A stretch of DNA of 39,328 nt, taken from NCBI GenBank assembly GCA_016926265.1, contig JAFGOW010000200.1:1-39328 (forward strand), in the 5' to 3' direction. This document shows positions 25,537-34,743 of the stretch, one piece after another (the first letter of the stretch is position 1; the number at the start of each line of letters is the position of its first letter). The position numbers and the translations under genes were made by a program. The DNA comes from Deltaproteobacteria bacterium (lineage in GTDB: Bacteria; Desulfobacterota; Desulfuromonadia; Desulfuromonadales; JAAYDE01). Below the pieces are notes generated by a model, which saw only the letters and a program-made list of their open reading frames with translations, had not been told where the DNA came from and searched no databases.

Positions 25537-26812
25537 TATCGGGCTGTTCCTGGCCATGCCGGTGCTGCTCCTGGTTTTTTTCTTCAGGGGGCTGAGGCGG
25601 GGCCGGTTGCGGCAGGGCCTGCGGGAGCGCTGCGGGTTTTACAATGCGGCCCGGCTGGCCGTCCTGCGGGGGCGGCGGGTGATCTGGGTCCATGCCGTTT
25701 CGGTCGGTGAAACCCGGGCCGCGGTGCCGTTGCTCAAAGCCCTGCGTCAAACCTATCCCGGCGCGGCGCTGGTGCTGACTACCGTCACCGAAACCGGCCA
25801 GGCCACGGCGCAAAAGATTCCGGAAGTGGATCTGTGCCTCTACTTTCCATTCGATCTGTCCTGGATCGTGGAACGCGCCCTGCTCCAGATTGATCCCGAC
25901 ATGATCCTTATTGTCGAGACGGAGATCTGGCCGAATCTGGTTCGTCTCGCCCGTGACCGGAATATCCCGGTTATTCTCGTCAACGGCCGGCTTTCCGACC
26001 GCTCCTTCCCCCGTTACATGATGGGGCGCCCGGTAGTCCGCCTCATCATGGAACAATTTGCCTTTTTCTGTATGCAGACCGCTCAGGATGGTCGCCGCAT
26101 CGGGTTGATCGGGGCGCCCAAGGAGCGGGTGACGGTGACCGGCAACCTCAAATTCGACATGGCGGTGGAGGCCATCGGCGAGGGGGAACGTCAGCAGTTC
26201 CAGAGGGAATTCCGGCTTCCCGCGGGAGTTCCGTTGTGGGTCTGCGGCAGCACGCACGAGGGCGAAGAAGAGGCGATTCTGCGGATTTTCGCGCGTCTTC
26301 TGGAATCCTGGCCGCAGCTGATCCTGGTGCTGGTGCCGCGCCATCCGGACCGGTGCCGGGGGGTGGCCGAGATGATCCGGGCCAATGGGTTCTCCTTCCG
26401 GTTGCGCAGTGACTTGGCCCGTTCCGAAGCGTTGTTGGGCTCCGGAGAGATCCTCCTGACCGACACCATGGGGGATATGGTCAAGCTTTACAGTCTTGCC
26501 GATATCGTCTTTGTCGGCGGCAGCCTGACGCCCGTCGGGGGGCACAACGTACTGGAGGCCTCTTCCGTCCGGAAACCGGTTCTGTTCGGACCGCACATGA
26601 ACAATTTCAAGGAAATCGCCCGTCTGCTGCTGAAAGCGGAAGGGGGGATGTGCGTGTCCGGCGAGGGGGAGCTTGGCGATGCCGTCGATCAGCTGCTTCG
26701 GGATCGGAAGTTGCGAGAGCGGTTGGGAAACAACGGTTTCCGGCTGCTGGAAGAGAACCAGGGGGCCACCGAAAAGACTATGGCGGTCCTCAACCGGTTT
26801 CTTCCCGCTTGA
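25520..26812 (+). CDS. waaA: Kdo transferase WaaA
   Basis: Transfers Kdo from CMP-Kdo to lipid IVA at the inner membrane; one or more residues may be added. The 430-residue GT30 protein has an N-terminal membrane anchor (YDIGLFLAMPVLLLVFFF) and IWVHAVSVGETRAAVPLLKAL. DPDMILIVETEIWPNLVRLA and the second domain with WVCGSTHEGEEEAI and VGGSLTPVGGHNVLEASSVRKPVLFGPHMNNF follow. The track extends upstream to 25223. I chose the GTG at 25520 because GGAGGA lies at ideal spacing and the anchor then starts the protein; it overlaps the acyltransferase gene by 17 nt. Mono- versus bifunctionality cannot be decided from sequence. lpxK follows after 1 nt. Confidence 0.94.
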   Translation: MFLLYDIGLFLAMPVLLLVFFFRGLRRGRLRQGLRERCGFYNAARLAVLRGRRVIWVHAVSVGETRAAVPLLKALRQTYPGAALVLTTVTETGQATAQKIPEVDLCLYFPFDLSWIVERALLQIDPDMILIVETEIWPNLVRLARDRNIPVILVNGRLSDRSFPRYMMGRPVVRLIMEQFAFFCMQTAQDGRRIGLIGAPKERVTVTGNLKFDMAVEAIGEGERQQFQREFRLPAGVPLWVCGSTHEGEEEAILRIFARLLESWPQLILVLVPRHPDRCRGVAEMIRANGFSFRLRSDLARSEALLGSGEILLTDTMGDMVKLYSLADIVFVGGSLTPVGGHNVLEASSVRKPVLFGPHMNNFKEIARLLLKAEGGMCVSGEGELGDAVDQLLRDRKLRERLGNNGFRLLEENQGATEKTMAVLNRFLPA

Positions 26813-26813
26813 A

Positions 26814-27920
26814 ATGACCCCTTTGATGGAATATTATCGGCGGCTGTCTCAAGCCGGGCCCGCAACGGCGCTGGAGAAGGGGGTGTTCCTGGCGCTGTGC
26901 GGCTGCGGGTTGGTCTACGGCACCCTGGGGTGGCTGCGGGAAAGAGGTTACCGCTGGGGGTTGTGGCCTTCCTACCGACCTTCCGTTCCGACCATTTCCG
27001 TTGGAAATATTGTCGCTGGAGGAACCGGCAAGACGCCGGTCGTCGATCACATCGCCAGGATTTTCACCGCCTGCGGGAAGAAGACCGCGGTTGTCAGCCG
27101 TGGCTATGGCCGTGAGGGGATCAAAACCGACCGCGTTGTGAGTTGCGGTGACGGCCCCCTGATTCCCCCGGAATTGGCTGGCGACGAGCCCTTCCTGCTG
27201 GCCCGCCGCAACCCCCGGTTATTGGTGCTGGTGGCGCGGCGGCGGCGCCGGGCGGTTGAAAAGGCGGTCCGGGAATTCGGGGCCGAGGTGGTGATTCTGG
27301 ACGACGGCTTCCAACATTTTGCCGTGCGCCGTCATCTCGACATCGTCCTGCTCGATGGTTTGCGGCCGCTGGGGAACGGCCGGGTGCTTCCCGCCGGACC
27401 GCTCCGGGAGTTTCCTTCGGCTCTGAAAAGGGGGGATCTCTTTTTCTTCACCCGCAGCGACGGCCTGAATGTACCCTGCCCTGTCCCCGGCAGGGTCTTC
27501 CACTGCCGCCATGTTCTGCAGCGGGAAGTCCAGTCCCTGGATGGACGCCATCTTCCCCTGGCTGATCTGATTCCTCTCAAAGGGGGTGCCTTCGCCGGTC
27601 TGGCCGATTCGGAGCGCTTTTTCCGCAATCTGCTCGGAACCGGGCTGCGTCTCGAACGATCTCTTTCCTTCCCCGATCATGTCCGCTACGGCAGTTGCGA
27701 GATCGATGCGCTCCGGAAGCTGGCAGAGGGGATCGACTATCTGGTGACGACGGAAAAAGATGCCGTCAAACTTCGCCCAAGCGACTTCAGCCTTCCCTGC
27801 TACCAGGTTCCCCTAGGGGTCGAATTTTTGGAAAACATGGAATTGGAGAAGCTTCTTGCCCAACTTGTTACACAGGAAGATGGAACATGCCCGTTGCCAA
27901 GGAACTGTTGGATATTCTAG
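26814..27920 (+). CDS. lpxK: Tetraacyldisaccharide 4'-kinase LpxK
   Basis: Phosphorylates the 4' position of the lipid A disaccharide at the inner membrane. The 368-residue protein has an N-terminal membrane-associated helix (KGVFLALCGCGLVYGTLGWL) and a P-loop GNIVAGGTGKTP (64-75). VVSRGYGR, GDEPFLLARR, the catalytic-site segment ILDDGFQHFAVRRHLDIVLLDG (D163, D164, H168) and LVTTEKDAVKL near the C-terminus follow. The track starts at 26673; the ATG at 26814 directly follows the waaA stop. A second ATG at 26826 is possible. It overlaps the downstream YcaR-like gene by 34 nt, repeating the lpxK-ycaR order of E. coli. Confidence 0.94.
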   Translation: MTPLMEYYRRLSQAGPATALEKGVFLALCGCGLVYGTLGWLRERGYRWGLWPSYRPSVPTISVGNIVAGGTGKTPVVDHIARIFTACGKKTAVVSRGYGREGIKTDRVVSCGDGPLIPPELAGDEPFLLARRNPRLLVLVARRRRRAVEKAVREFGAEVVILDDGFQHFAVRRHLDIVLLDGLRPLGNGRVLPAGPLREFPSALKRGDLFFFTRSDGLNVPCPVPGRVFHCRHVLQREVQSLDGRHLPLADLIPLKGGAFAGLADSERFFRNLLGTGLRLERSLSFPDHVRYGSCEIDALRKLAEGIDYLVTTEKDAVKLRPSDFSLPCYQVPLGVEFLENMELEKLLAQLVTQEDGTCPLPRNCWIF

Positions 27921-28087
27921 TCTGCCCTTTATGCCGGGAAGGTGTCGAACCCGATGACGTTTCCTCGATCCTGATTTGCAGTATGTGCTCTCTGGCCTAC
28001 CCTGTGGGGGATGCGATTCCCCGAATGGTTCCGTCGGACGCGACGCCGCTCCCATCCCCGCCGCCGTTGGAACAGGATTCCAATTGA
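27887..28087 (+). CDS. Trm112/YcaR (UPF0434) family small protein
   Basis: A 66-residue zinc-ribbon-like protein too short to be clear in the track, where it is part of a longer frame. The segment KELLDILVCPLCREGVEPDDVSSILICSMCSLAYPVGDAIPRMV aligns with E. coli YcaR ([27 protein letters not shown]). Both CxxC pairs (CPLC and CSMC) are kept here, whereas YcaR has only partial cysteines. The last ~15 residues are proline-rich and not conserved. The role in bacteria is unclear; in eukaryotes and archaea Trm112 activates methyltransferases. The linkage to lpxK is conserved across proteobacteria. Confidence 0.85.
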   Translation: MPVAKELLDILVCPLCREGVEPDDVSSILICSMCSLAYPVGDAIPRMVPSDATPLPSPPPLEQDSN

Positions 28088-28109
28088 AACCGGCCTCGAT
28101 CCTCAAACG

Positions 28110-29150
28110 ATGAAAATTCTGGTCGTTAAAATCAGCGCCTTGGGGGATGTGGTTCACGCCCTGCCTGCCGCCCTTTATCTGAGAAATCGGTGTCCGAAGG
28201 CTCAGATTGACTGGCTGGTCGAGGAGGTCTTCGCCCCGCTCCTGGAGGGTCTCCCCTATATTGACACCGTTCTTCCTCTCAACAGCCGGGAGATTCGGGA
28301 AAAAAAGTCTTGTGGGGAATTGAAGAGGATGTGGCAGATCGTCCGTCGGATTCGCCAAACGGGTTACGATTATATCTTCGATCTGCAAGGAAACACCAAA
28401 AGCGCTTTTTTCACCCTGATCTCCGGAGCGCCCCGGCGTTTCGGGTTTGACCGCGGCGGTGTCCGGGAGTGGCCCAATCTGCTCGCTACCAATTGCAAGG
28501 TTCCTCTTGACGGGGCCTTTCATATCGCCGATCGCTCTCTGACCGTGGTTGCCGCCGCCTTTCCAGGGGGGGAAACCCCTGCCTTTGCCGAATGTCTGCG
28601 CCCTCAACCGGAGGCGCTGGCGTTCGTTAAAAAGTGGCTGGCCGACCACGGAACCGCTTCCCGGCGGATCGTGGTCTGTCACGCCGGCACCACCTGGAAG
28701 ACCAAACTGTGGGCGCCGGAACATTGGCAGGAACTGCTGTTGCGGCTCCGAGGGGAACGGCAGACCGCAATCGTTTTGACGTGGGGAAACCGGCAGGAAC
28801 GGGAATTGGCGGTTTCCCTTCGCGAAGGGAGCGGAGACGAGGTTCTTCTCTGGCCTGGGGGCGATCTCCCGAAACTCGCGGCCCTGTTGAGCCTGGCGGC
28901 ATTAGTGGTCGGCGGCGATACCGGACCGGTGCATATCGCCGCCGCGCTTGGCACCCCGACGGTTTCCATCTATCGGGCCACCGATGCGGACCGCAATGGC
29001 CCGGCCGGCGACCAACACGTTCTTTTACAATGCCCGCTGGATTGTTCCCCCTGTTTATCGAAGGGCTGCGACCGGGATCGGGAATGCAGCCTGGCGATTC
29101 CCGTTTCCGAGGTGGAGAAGGGCGTTGCAAAGCTGCTGGGGAGCGGCTAG
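28110..29150 (+). CDS. waaC: ADP-heptose:LPS heptosyltransferase (WaaC-type, GT9)
   Basis: Adds L-glycero-D-manno-heptose to Kdo2-lipid A in the inner core. The 346-residue GT9 protein begins [20 protein letters not shown] and contains [13 protein letters not shown], which matches WaaC rather than Waa[16 protein letters not shown], a second Rossmann domain with [23 protein letters not shown], and the ADP-heptose site [23 protein letters not shown] follow. A cysteine-rich stretch ([19 protein letters not shown]) near the C-terminus is common in this branch. The track starts at 28011; the ATG at 28110 gives the conserved N-terminus, although no clear ribosome binding site precedes it. WaaF is not encoded in the window. 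Confidence 0.88.
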   Translation: MKILVVKISALGDVVHALPAALYLRNRCPKAQIDWLVEEVFAPLLEGLPYIDTVLPLNSREIREKKSCGELKRMWQIVRRIRQTGYDYIFDLQGNTKSAFFTLISGAPRRFGFDRGGVREWPNLLATNCKVPLDGAFHIADRSLTVVAAAFPGGETPAFAECLRPQPEALAFVKKWLADHGTASRRIVVCHAGTTWKTKLWAPEHWQELLLRLRGERQTAIVLTWGNRQERELAVSLREGSGDEVLLWPGGDLPKLAALLSLAALVVGGDTGPVHIAAALGTPTVSIYRATDADRNGPAGDQHVLLQCPLDCSPCLSKGCDRDRECSLAIPVSEVEKGVAKLLGSG

Positions 29151-29191
29151 AATCAGAGGGCACCCAGTCTCTTCCGAACGGGATTACCCCG

Positions 29192-30259
29192 ATGAAAACC
29201 CTATTGATTACCGGAGGCTGCGGCTTCATCGGCGCCAACTTCATCCGTTTCATGTTGGCCCGCAAGACCGGCATCCGGGTTGTCAATCTGGATAAACTGA
29301 CCTATGCCGGGAACTTGTCCAGCTTGGCCGACATCGCCGCCGACCCTCGTTATCGTTTTGTCCAGGGGGACATTTGCGATCCCGATCTGGTGGGGTGGTT
29401 GTTCGCGGAAGAGGCTCCGGAGGCCGTAGTCCATTTTGCCGCCGAATCCCACGTCGATCGCAGCATTACCGGGCCTTCGGCCTTCATTCAGACCAACGTG
29501 GTGGGGACCTTTACCCTGCTGGATGCGGCCCGCGCTGCCTGGTCCGACCGTCCCGAGGGGAACGGGAACCGCCGCTTCCTTCATGTCAGTACCGACGAAG
29601 TTTATGGTTCCCTCGGCCCCACCGGTTATTTCACCGAGGAGACCCCTTACGATCCCCGTTCCCCTTATTCCGCCAGCAAGGCCGCATCCGATCATCTGGC
29701 CAGCGCCTATTTCCACACCTACCGGCTGCCGGTCCTGATCACCAACTGTTCCAACAACTACGGTCCTTTTCAATTTCCCGAAAAGCTGATTCCCCTGGTC
29801 ATCAACAACGCCCTCCACGGTCGGGAGCTGCCGGTTTACGGCGACGGCAGAAACATCCGCGACTGGCTGTTCGTGGAAGACCATTGCCGGGCGTTGTCAG
29901 TGGTGCTCGAGCGGGGGGCTGCCGGCCAGACCTTCAACATCGGCGGCAACAACGAAAAACAGAACATCGAGATCGTCACCGCCATCTGCCATCTGCTGGA
30001 TGAGATGGCGCCTCCCCTGGAAAACGGGCGCCCCCGGACCTCCCTGATACGGTTTGTCACCGACCGCCCCGGCCATGACCGCCGCTATGCCATCGACGCC
30101 GGGAAGATCCGCCGCGAGCTGGGCTGGCAGCCGGATACCTCCTTTGAGGAGGGCCTGCGCCGCACCGTCTCCTGGTATCTGGAGCACGATGCCTGGCTGC
30201 GAGGGATCCTGGACGGCTCCTACCGGAGTTACTACGAATCCATGTACGGGGGGCGTTAG
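29192..30259 (+). CDS. rfbB: dTDP-glucose 4,6-dehydratase RfbB (RmlB)
   Basis: Second step to dTDP-L-rhamnose: converts dTDP-glucose to dTDP-4-keto-6-deoxyglucose. The 355-residue extended SDR has the NAD site [11 protein letters not shown] (residues 7-17), catalytic STDEVYG (T134, D135, E136), and Y159-x3-K163 in [53 protein letters not shown] and [11 protein letters not shown] are further family blocks. The track extends this frame upstream through waaC out of frame; ATG 29192 is the proper start. First gene of the rfbBDAC cassette. Confidence 0.96.
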   Translation: MKTLLITGGCGFIGANFIRFMLARKTGIRVVNLDKLTYAGNLSSLADIAADPRYRFVQGDICDPDLVGWLFAEEAPEAVVHFAAESHVDRSITGPSAFIQTNVVGTFTLLDAARAAWSDRPEGNGNRRFLHVSTDEVYGSLGPTGYFTEETPYDPRSPYSASKAASDHLASAYFHTYRLPVLITNCSNNYGPFQFPEKLIPLVINNALHGRELPVYGDGRNIRDWLFVEDHCRALSVVLERGAAGQTFNIGGNNEKQNIEIVTAICHLLDEMAPPLENGRPRTSLIRFVTDRPGHDRRYAIDAGKIRRELGWQPDTSFEEGLRRTVSWYLEHDAWLRGILDGSYRSYYESMYGGR

Positions 30260-30261
30260 AA

Positions 30262-31152
30262 ATGGCCTTTCCCAAGCGGTTGCTGCTGATCGGCGCCAAC
30301 GGATTGCTGGGCCGCATGGTTCAGGAATCCATCCCGGCTCATTACGATTTGGCCACCGCCGATCTCCCCAAAATCGATTTCCTCCGCCCCGATACGGTTG
30401 CGGAGGCGTTGCGGAAGATGGAACCGGAAATTGTCATCAATTGCGCCGCCCATACCGCCGTCGATGCCTGCGAATCGGAGGAGGCCGCCGCGAGGCGCAT
30501 CAATGGCGACGGCCCCGGCCTGCTGGCGGCGCTGGCGAGGGAAACTCGTTCGGTGCTGGTTCACATCTCCAGCGACTACGTTTTCGACGGCGACAGCGCC
30601 GTACCCTACCGCGAGGAAGATCCGCCGGCGCCCCGTTGTGCCTATGGCCGCTCCAAACTGGCCGGCGAGCGGGCGATTCTGGAGAGCGGTCTGGAGCGGT
30701 TTTTCATCGTCCGCACCAGCTGGCTCTACGGCCCCCACGGCAAGAATTTTGTCGAAACGGTGCTGCGGCTGGCCGCGGAGCGGGAGGAGCTGCGGATCGT
30801 TTCGGATCAGGTCGGCAGCCCAACGCTGACCGACGACCTGGCCTTGGCCCTGTTTCGGCTGCTGGAGACGGACCGGTTTGGAATCTATCACTTTTCCAAT
30901 GAAGGATCATGCAGCTGGCACGAGTTTGCCAGCGCCATCGTGGAAGGCGCCAGAGCCAGAGGGCAGATCCTCAAGGTCCGTGAAATCAAGCCGATCCGCA
31001 CCGATGAATATCCGCTGCCGGCCCGGCGTCCTCCCTTTTCCCTCCTGGCCAAGGATAAATACCGCTCCGCCACCGGGTGCGAGGTTCCCCATTGGCGGGT
31101 GGCCTTAAACCGCTATCTCGACCGCCGTTTCGGTTCGCCGGAGGGGAAATAG
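30262..31152 (+). CDS. rfbD: dTDP-4-dehydrorhamnose reductase RfbD (RmlD)
   Basis: Last step: NAD(P)H reduction of dTDP-4-keto-L-rhamnose to dTDP-L-rhamnose. The 296-residue SDR begins RLLLIGANGLLGRMVQESIP and contains VINCAAHTAVDACESEEAAARRING, ISSDYVFDGDSAVPYREEDPPAPRCAYGRSKLAGERA (catalytic Y-x3-K) and SWLYGPHGKNFVETVLRLA. It starts 2 nt after the rfbB stop. A 133-nt gap with an inverted repeat separates it from rfbA. Confidence 0.95.
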   Translation: MAFPKRLLLIGANGLLGRMVQESIPAHYDLATADLPKIDFLRPDTVAEALRKMEPEIVINCAAHTAVDACESEEAAARRINGDGPGLLAALARETRSVLVHISSDYVFDGDSAVPYREEDPPAPRCAYGRSKLAGERAILESGLERFFIVRTSWLYGPHGKNFVETVLRLAAEREELRIVSDQVGSPTLTDDLALALFRLLETDRFGIYHFSNEGSCSWHEFASAIVEGARARGQILKVREIKPIRTDEYPLPARRPPFSLLAKDKYRSATGCEVPHWRVALNRYLDRRFGSPEGK

Positions 31153-31198
31153 GCCCTTCCGCCCCTTGGGCCGGTTGTATTGGAAAAGAAAGGGCCGG

Positions 31199-31237
31199 AA
31201 CCACACTTTCGGGCAAGTCCAGGTGCTGAAAGTGGTT
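31199..31237 (+). repeat. Inverted repeat upstream of rfbA
   Basis: AACCACACTTTC and GAAAGTGGTT pair over 10 bp with a 2-nt bulge around a 17-nt loop, in the only sizeable gap of the rhamnose cassette. Two GGGCCGG copies lie just upstream. No T-run follows, so this is more likely a regulatory or RNA-processing structure than a terminator. Confidence 0.35.
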
Positions 31238-31285
31238 GAATGCCGAAACCGGATCATGAATGGAAGCTTTTGATGGAAGAGGAAG

Positions 31286-32170
31286 ATGATGGCTCCTGGT
31301 GTTAAAAAAGGGATCGTGTTGGCAGGGGGGGCCGGAACCCGGCTTTACCCGCTGACCCTGGTCGCCAGCAAACAGCTGCAGCCGGTCTATGACAAACCGA
31401 TGATCTATTATCCCCTCGCCACGCTGATGGTGGCGGGGATCAGCGACATCCTGATCATCTCCACGCCTGCCGACACGCCGCGTTTTCAAGCCCTGCTCGG
31501 CGACGGCAGCCGTTTCGGCATCCGCTTGAGCTACGCCGTGCAGCCGGAGCCGAAGGGTATCGCCCAGGCTTTTCTGGTCGGCGAGGAATTCATTGCCGGT
31601 GAGCCGGTGTGCCTGATTTTGGGGGACAACATCTTTTACGGTCGGCTGGGGCTGGAGCGGATTGCCGCCTCGCTTGAGGTCGGCGCCCGGATTTTCGGGT
31701 ATCCGGTCCAGAATCCTCAGCGTTACGGGGTGATTACCTTTGACAAGGAGGGCCGGGCGCTCGATATCGAAGAGAAACCCGCCCGGCCGCAATCCAACTA
31801 TGCCGTGCCGGGGCTTTATCTCTATGACCATCAGGTGGTGGAGATTGCCCGCAGCCTGCGGCCCTCGGACCGGGGGGAGCTGGAAATCACCGACGTCAAC
31901 CGGGAATACCTGCGGCGCGGCCAATTGCTGGTCGAAAAGCTGGGACGGGGCATCGCCTGGCTCGATACCGGCACCCATGAAAGCCTGCTGGAAGCGGGGC
32001 ACTTCATCTATACCATCGAACAGCGCCAAGGCTTGAAAATCGGCTGCCTGGAGGAGATCGCGCTGCGCAAGGGGTATCTGAGCCGGGAGCAATTTCGGCA
32101 AGTGGTTGCCGGGTTGCCGAAATCCTCCTATCGGGAATATCTCGAGTTGGTTTTCCGGGAGGAAACTTAA
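31286..32170 (+). CDS. rfbA: Glucose-1-phosphate thymidylyltransferase RfbA (RmlA)
   Basis: First step to dTDP-L-rhamnose: joins dTTP and glucose 1-phosphate. The 294-residue protein has the nucleotidyltransferase signature [86 protein letters not shown] and [13 protein letters not shown] complete the family pattern. Two consecutive ATG codons (31286, 31289) are preceded by GAGGAAG; either may be used. The enzyme is normally inhibited by dTDP-rhamnose. Confidence 0.96.
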   Translation: MMAPGVKKGIVLAGGAGTRLYPLTLVASKQLQPVYDKPMIYYPLATLMVAGISDILIISTPADTPRFQALLGDGSRFGIRLSYAVQPEPKGIAQAFLVGEEFIAGEPVCLILGDNIFYGRLGLERIAASLEVGARIFGYPVQNPQRYGVITFDKEGRALDIEEKPARPQSNYAVPGLYLYDHQVVEIARSLRPSDRGELEITDVNREYLRRGQLLVEKLGRGIAWLDTGTHESLLEAGHFIYTIEQRQGLKIGCLEEIALRKGYLSREQFRQVVAGLPKSSYREYLELVFREET

Positions 32171-32171
32171 A

Positions 32172-32717
32172 ATGAAATCCATGGCGGCGTCCCTCCCCGA
32201 GTTGTTGATCCTGAAACCGAGGGTGTTCGGCGACGAACGGGGGTTTTTTTTCGAAAGCTTCAATCGGCGCGTCTTTGAACAGACCACCGGGCTGGAGCCG
32301 GTTTTCGTTCAGGACAATCATTCCCGTTCCCTCAGGGGGGTGTTGCGGGGCCTCCACTACCAGATCCGGCAGACCCAGGCGAAACTGGTGCGCTGCGTGG
32401 TTGGAGAGATCTTCGATGTCGCTGTCGATGTGCGCCGAAGTTCCCCCCGCTTCGGCTGTTGGGCCGGGGTTCATCTGTCAGCGGAAAACAAACGGCAGCT
32501 CTGGATCCCGGAGGGCTTCGCCCATGGCTTTCTGGTGTTGTCGGAGGCCGCCGAGGTCCTTTACAAAGCCACCGATTACTATGCTCCCGAACAGGAACGG
32601 TGCATCCTCTGGAACGATCCGAAAATCGCCATCCGCTGGCCGCTGAGTGGGGAGCCGCAACTGTCCGAAAAGGACAGCCAGGGCGCCCTGCTTGAAAGCG
32701 CCGAAGTTTTTGACTGA
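32172..32717 (+). CDS. rfbC: dTDP-4-dehydrorhamnose 3,5-epimerase RfbC (RmlC)
   Basis: Epimerises C3 and C5 of dTDP-4-keto-6-deoxyglucose. The 181-residue cupin protein has PRVFGDERGFFFESFNRRVFEQ, the active-site region QDNHSRSLRGVLRGLHYQ (catalytic His in GLHYQ), KLVRCVVGEIFDVAVDVRRSSP and IPEGFAHGFLVLSE. The track begins at 32106, inside rfbA; the ATG at 32172 directly follows the rfbA stop and fits the family N-terminus. It closes the rfbBDAC cassette; a 92-nt gap leads to waaG. Confidence 0.95.
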   Translation: MKSMAASLPELLILKPRVFGDERGFFFESFNRRVFEQTTGLEPVFVQDNHSRSLRGVLRGLHYQIRQTQAKLVRCVVGEIFDVAVDVRRSSPRFGCWAGVHLSAENKRQLWIPEGFAHGFLVLSEAAEVLYKATDYYAPEQERCILWNDPKIAIRWPLSGEPQLSEKDSQGALLESAEVFD

Positions 32718-32809
32718 CGTCATCTCTCCGAAGTCCTGGCTCTTTCCCTCCAAAGTCGCGGGGGCGGCGGGGACCTTTTCCTCTTTTCCCGGATTCGAAC
32801 CGTGGGCCC

Positions 32810-33931
32810 ATGCTGATCGGTTTCTGCCTATATAAATGGTTTCCCTATGGCGGGCTTCAGAGGGATATGCTGAAGATTGCCCTGGAATGTCAGAAACGGG
32901 GGCATCGGATTCGGGTTTACACCCTGAAATGGGAAGGGCCCGTTCCCGACGGTTTCGAATTGGTTCTGGTGCCGGCGCCGGATTTTTCCCGGATTTACCG
33001 GAATCATGTTTTCGCTCGCTGGGTCCAGAACGAAGTGGCGCAACGGCCCGTTGACCGTCTGGTCGGATTCAACAAGATGCCGGGTCTGGATGTCTATTAT
33101 GGCGCCGATCCCTGTTTCGAGGAGCGGATGCGCGCCGGGCGGAGTTTTTTACGGCGGCTGACCCTGCGCTATCATCACCATGCCGCCTTCGAGCGGGCGG
33201 TGTTCGATCCCCATGCCAAGACGGAGATCCTGCTCTTGTCCGACCGACAGAAGCCTCATTTTCAGCGCCATTACGGCACCCCCGAGGGCCGTTTTCACCT
33301 CTTGCCCCCTGGCATCTCCGCCGACCGGCGGGCTCCCGCCGATTACGACCGGGTGCGAGAGGAAGAAAGAAAGGGGTTCGGTCTCGACGCCGGGGAGTTG
33401 ATGGTGCTGCAAATCGGTTCCGGTTTCAGGACCAAAGGAGTTGACCGGACCCTGGCTGCCTTTGCCTCGCTGCCTCCGGCGCTGGCATCCCGCAGCCGTC
33501 TGGTGGTGATCGGCCAGGATCGGGCGCGGCCTTTTCTCCGGCAGGCCCGAAATCTTAAAATCGACGATCGGGTTTCCATCTTGGCCGGTCGCAGCGACAT
33601 CCCCCGCTTCCTGTTGGCCGCCGATCTGCTGATCCATCCCGCCTACGCCGAAAACACCGGGACCGTGCTGCTGGAGGCGGTTGTCGCCGGCTTGCCGGTG
33701 CTGGTGACCGATGTCTGCGGCTTTGCTTCCTATGTCCGGGAGGCGGGTGCGGGACGGGTGCTGGAATCCCCTTTCAAGCAATCGTCTCTGAATGGGGCCC
33801 TTGCCGATATCCTTGGGGATACCGAAACCCGCCGCCGCTGGTCGGCCAACGGCCGGCTTTTTGGCGAGACCGCGGATCTCTACAGCCTGGCCGAACGGGC
33901 CGCCGATATCATTACGGGAGCCAGGCCATGA
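32810..33931 (+). CDS. waaG: LPS core glucosyltransferase WaaG (GT4)
   Basis: Adds the first outer-core hexose to the heptose region, at the inner-membrane face. The 373-residue protein aligns with remembered E. coli WaaG over its whole length: MLIGFCLYKWFPYGGLQRDMLKIA, RVYTLKWEG, DRLVGFNKMPGLDVYYGADPCFEERM, RFHLLPPGISADR, LQIGSGFRTKGVDRTLAALAS-like block, LLAADLLIHPAYAENTGTVLLEAVVAGLPVLVTDVCGFASYV, and a DLYSLAERAADIITG tail. The start is fixed by this alignment even though no ribosome binding site is evident. It overlaps waaP by 4 nt, as in the E. coli and Pseudomonas core clusters. Confidence 0.93.
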   Translation: MLIGFCLYKWFPYGGLQRDMLKIALECQKRGHRIRVYTLKWEGPVPDGFELVLVPAPDFSRIYRNHVFARWVQNEVAQRPVDRLVGFNKMPGLDVYYGADPCFEERMRAGRSFLRRLTLRYHHHAAFERAVFDPHAKTEILLLSDRQKPHFQRHYGTPEGRFHLLPPGISADRRAPADYDRVREEERKGFGLDAGELMVLQIGSGFRTKGVDRTLAAFASLPPALASRSRLVVIGQDRARPFLRQARNLKIDDRVSILAGRSDIPRFLLAADLLIHPAYAENTGTVLLEAVVAGLPVLVTDVCGFASYVREAGAGRVLESPFKQSSLNGALADILGDTETRRRWSANGRLFGETADLYSLAERAADIITGARP

Positions 33932-34737
33932 AGCTGGTTTTGAACCCGCCTTTCGACGCTCTCTGGAGTGGGCGCGATCCTTTTTCGGCTGTCGAGGAAT
34001 TGACAGGCGCGGTTTTTCGGGAACTGGAGGGACGGCGTACCCTGCGCACGGAAATCGGCGGCCGGGGTTTTTTCGTCAAAATCCATCGCGGCATCGGCTG
34101 GCGGGAGATATTCAAGAATCTGTTGTCCTTTCGATGGCCTGTCCTCGGCGCCGGGAATGAGTGGCAGGCGGTCACACGGCTTCAGGAACTCGGTGTTCCG
34201 ACCATGAAAGTCGCCGCTTTCGGATGCCGTGGGCGCAACCCCGCCTGTCAACACTCGTTTATCATTACCGAAGATCTGGGCGATACCGTCAGCCTGGAGG
34301 ATTTCACCCGCGACTGGGCGAAAACCCCTCCGGTTCCCCGGCTGAAATGGGCCTTGATCCACGAGGTCGGGCGCATGGCTCGTGCCATGCACCAAGGGGG
34401 GGTGAACCACCGGGATTTTTACCTTTGCCATTTCCTGTTGCATAAGGATCCTCCCTGCGGGAAAGGGCGGATAAGGCTGGCCCTGATCGATCTTCACCGG
34501 GCGCAGGTTCGCTCCAGCGTTCCTCGCCGCTGGCGCAACAAAGATCTGGCCGGACTCTATTTTTCGGCCCTGGAGATCGGCTTGACCCAAAGAGACCTGA
34601 TGAGATTCCTAAAGATTTATTTTGGGTTACCGCTGCGGGACATTTTTGGAAATGAGGCGGCGCTGCTAAACCAGCTGCGGCTAAAGGCGCAGCGGCTCCA
34701 AGTCCGCTTTCAGCGAAAATACGCCGTTGCTCAATAG
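33928..34737 (+). CDS. waaP: LPS core heptose I kinase WaaP (RfaP)
   Basis: Phosphorylates the first heptose of the inner core, which lets divalent cations bridge LPS molecules. The 269-residue kinase-fold protein has FFVKIHRGIGWREIFKNLLSFRWPVLGAGNEW (K51 as the ATP lysine, E78), ITEDLGDTVSLEDF, the catalytic loop GVNHRDFYLCHFLL (D163) and the metal-binding IDLHRAQ (D188). The catalytic Asp number equals that recalled for Pseudomonas WaaP. It overlaps waaG by 4 nt and is followed 6 nt later by a tandem kinase gene. Confidence 0.93.
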   Translation: MKLVLNPPFDALWSGRDPFSAVEELTGAVFRELEGRRTLRTEIGGRGFFVKIHRGIGWREIFKNLLSFRWPVLGAGNEWQAVTRLQELGVPTMKVAAFGCRGRNPACQHSFIITEDLGDTVSLEDFTRDWAKTPPVPRLKWALIHEVGRMARAMHQGGVNHRDFYLCHFLLHKDPPCGKGRIRLALIDLHRAQVRSSVPRRWRNKDLAGLYFSALEIGLTQRDLMRFLKIYFGLPLRDIFGNEAALLNQLRLKAQRLQVRFQRKYAVAQ

Positions 34738-34743
34738 GGTTGG

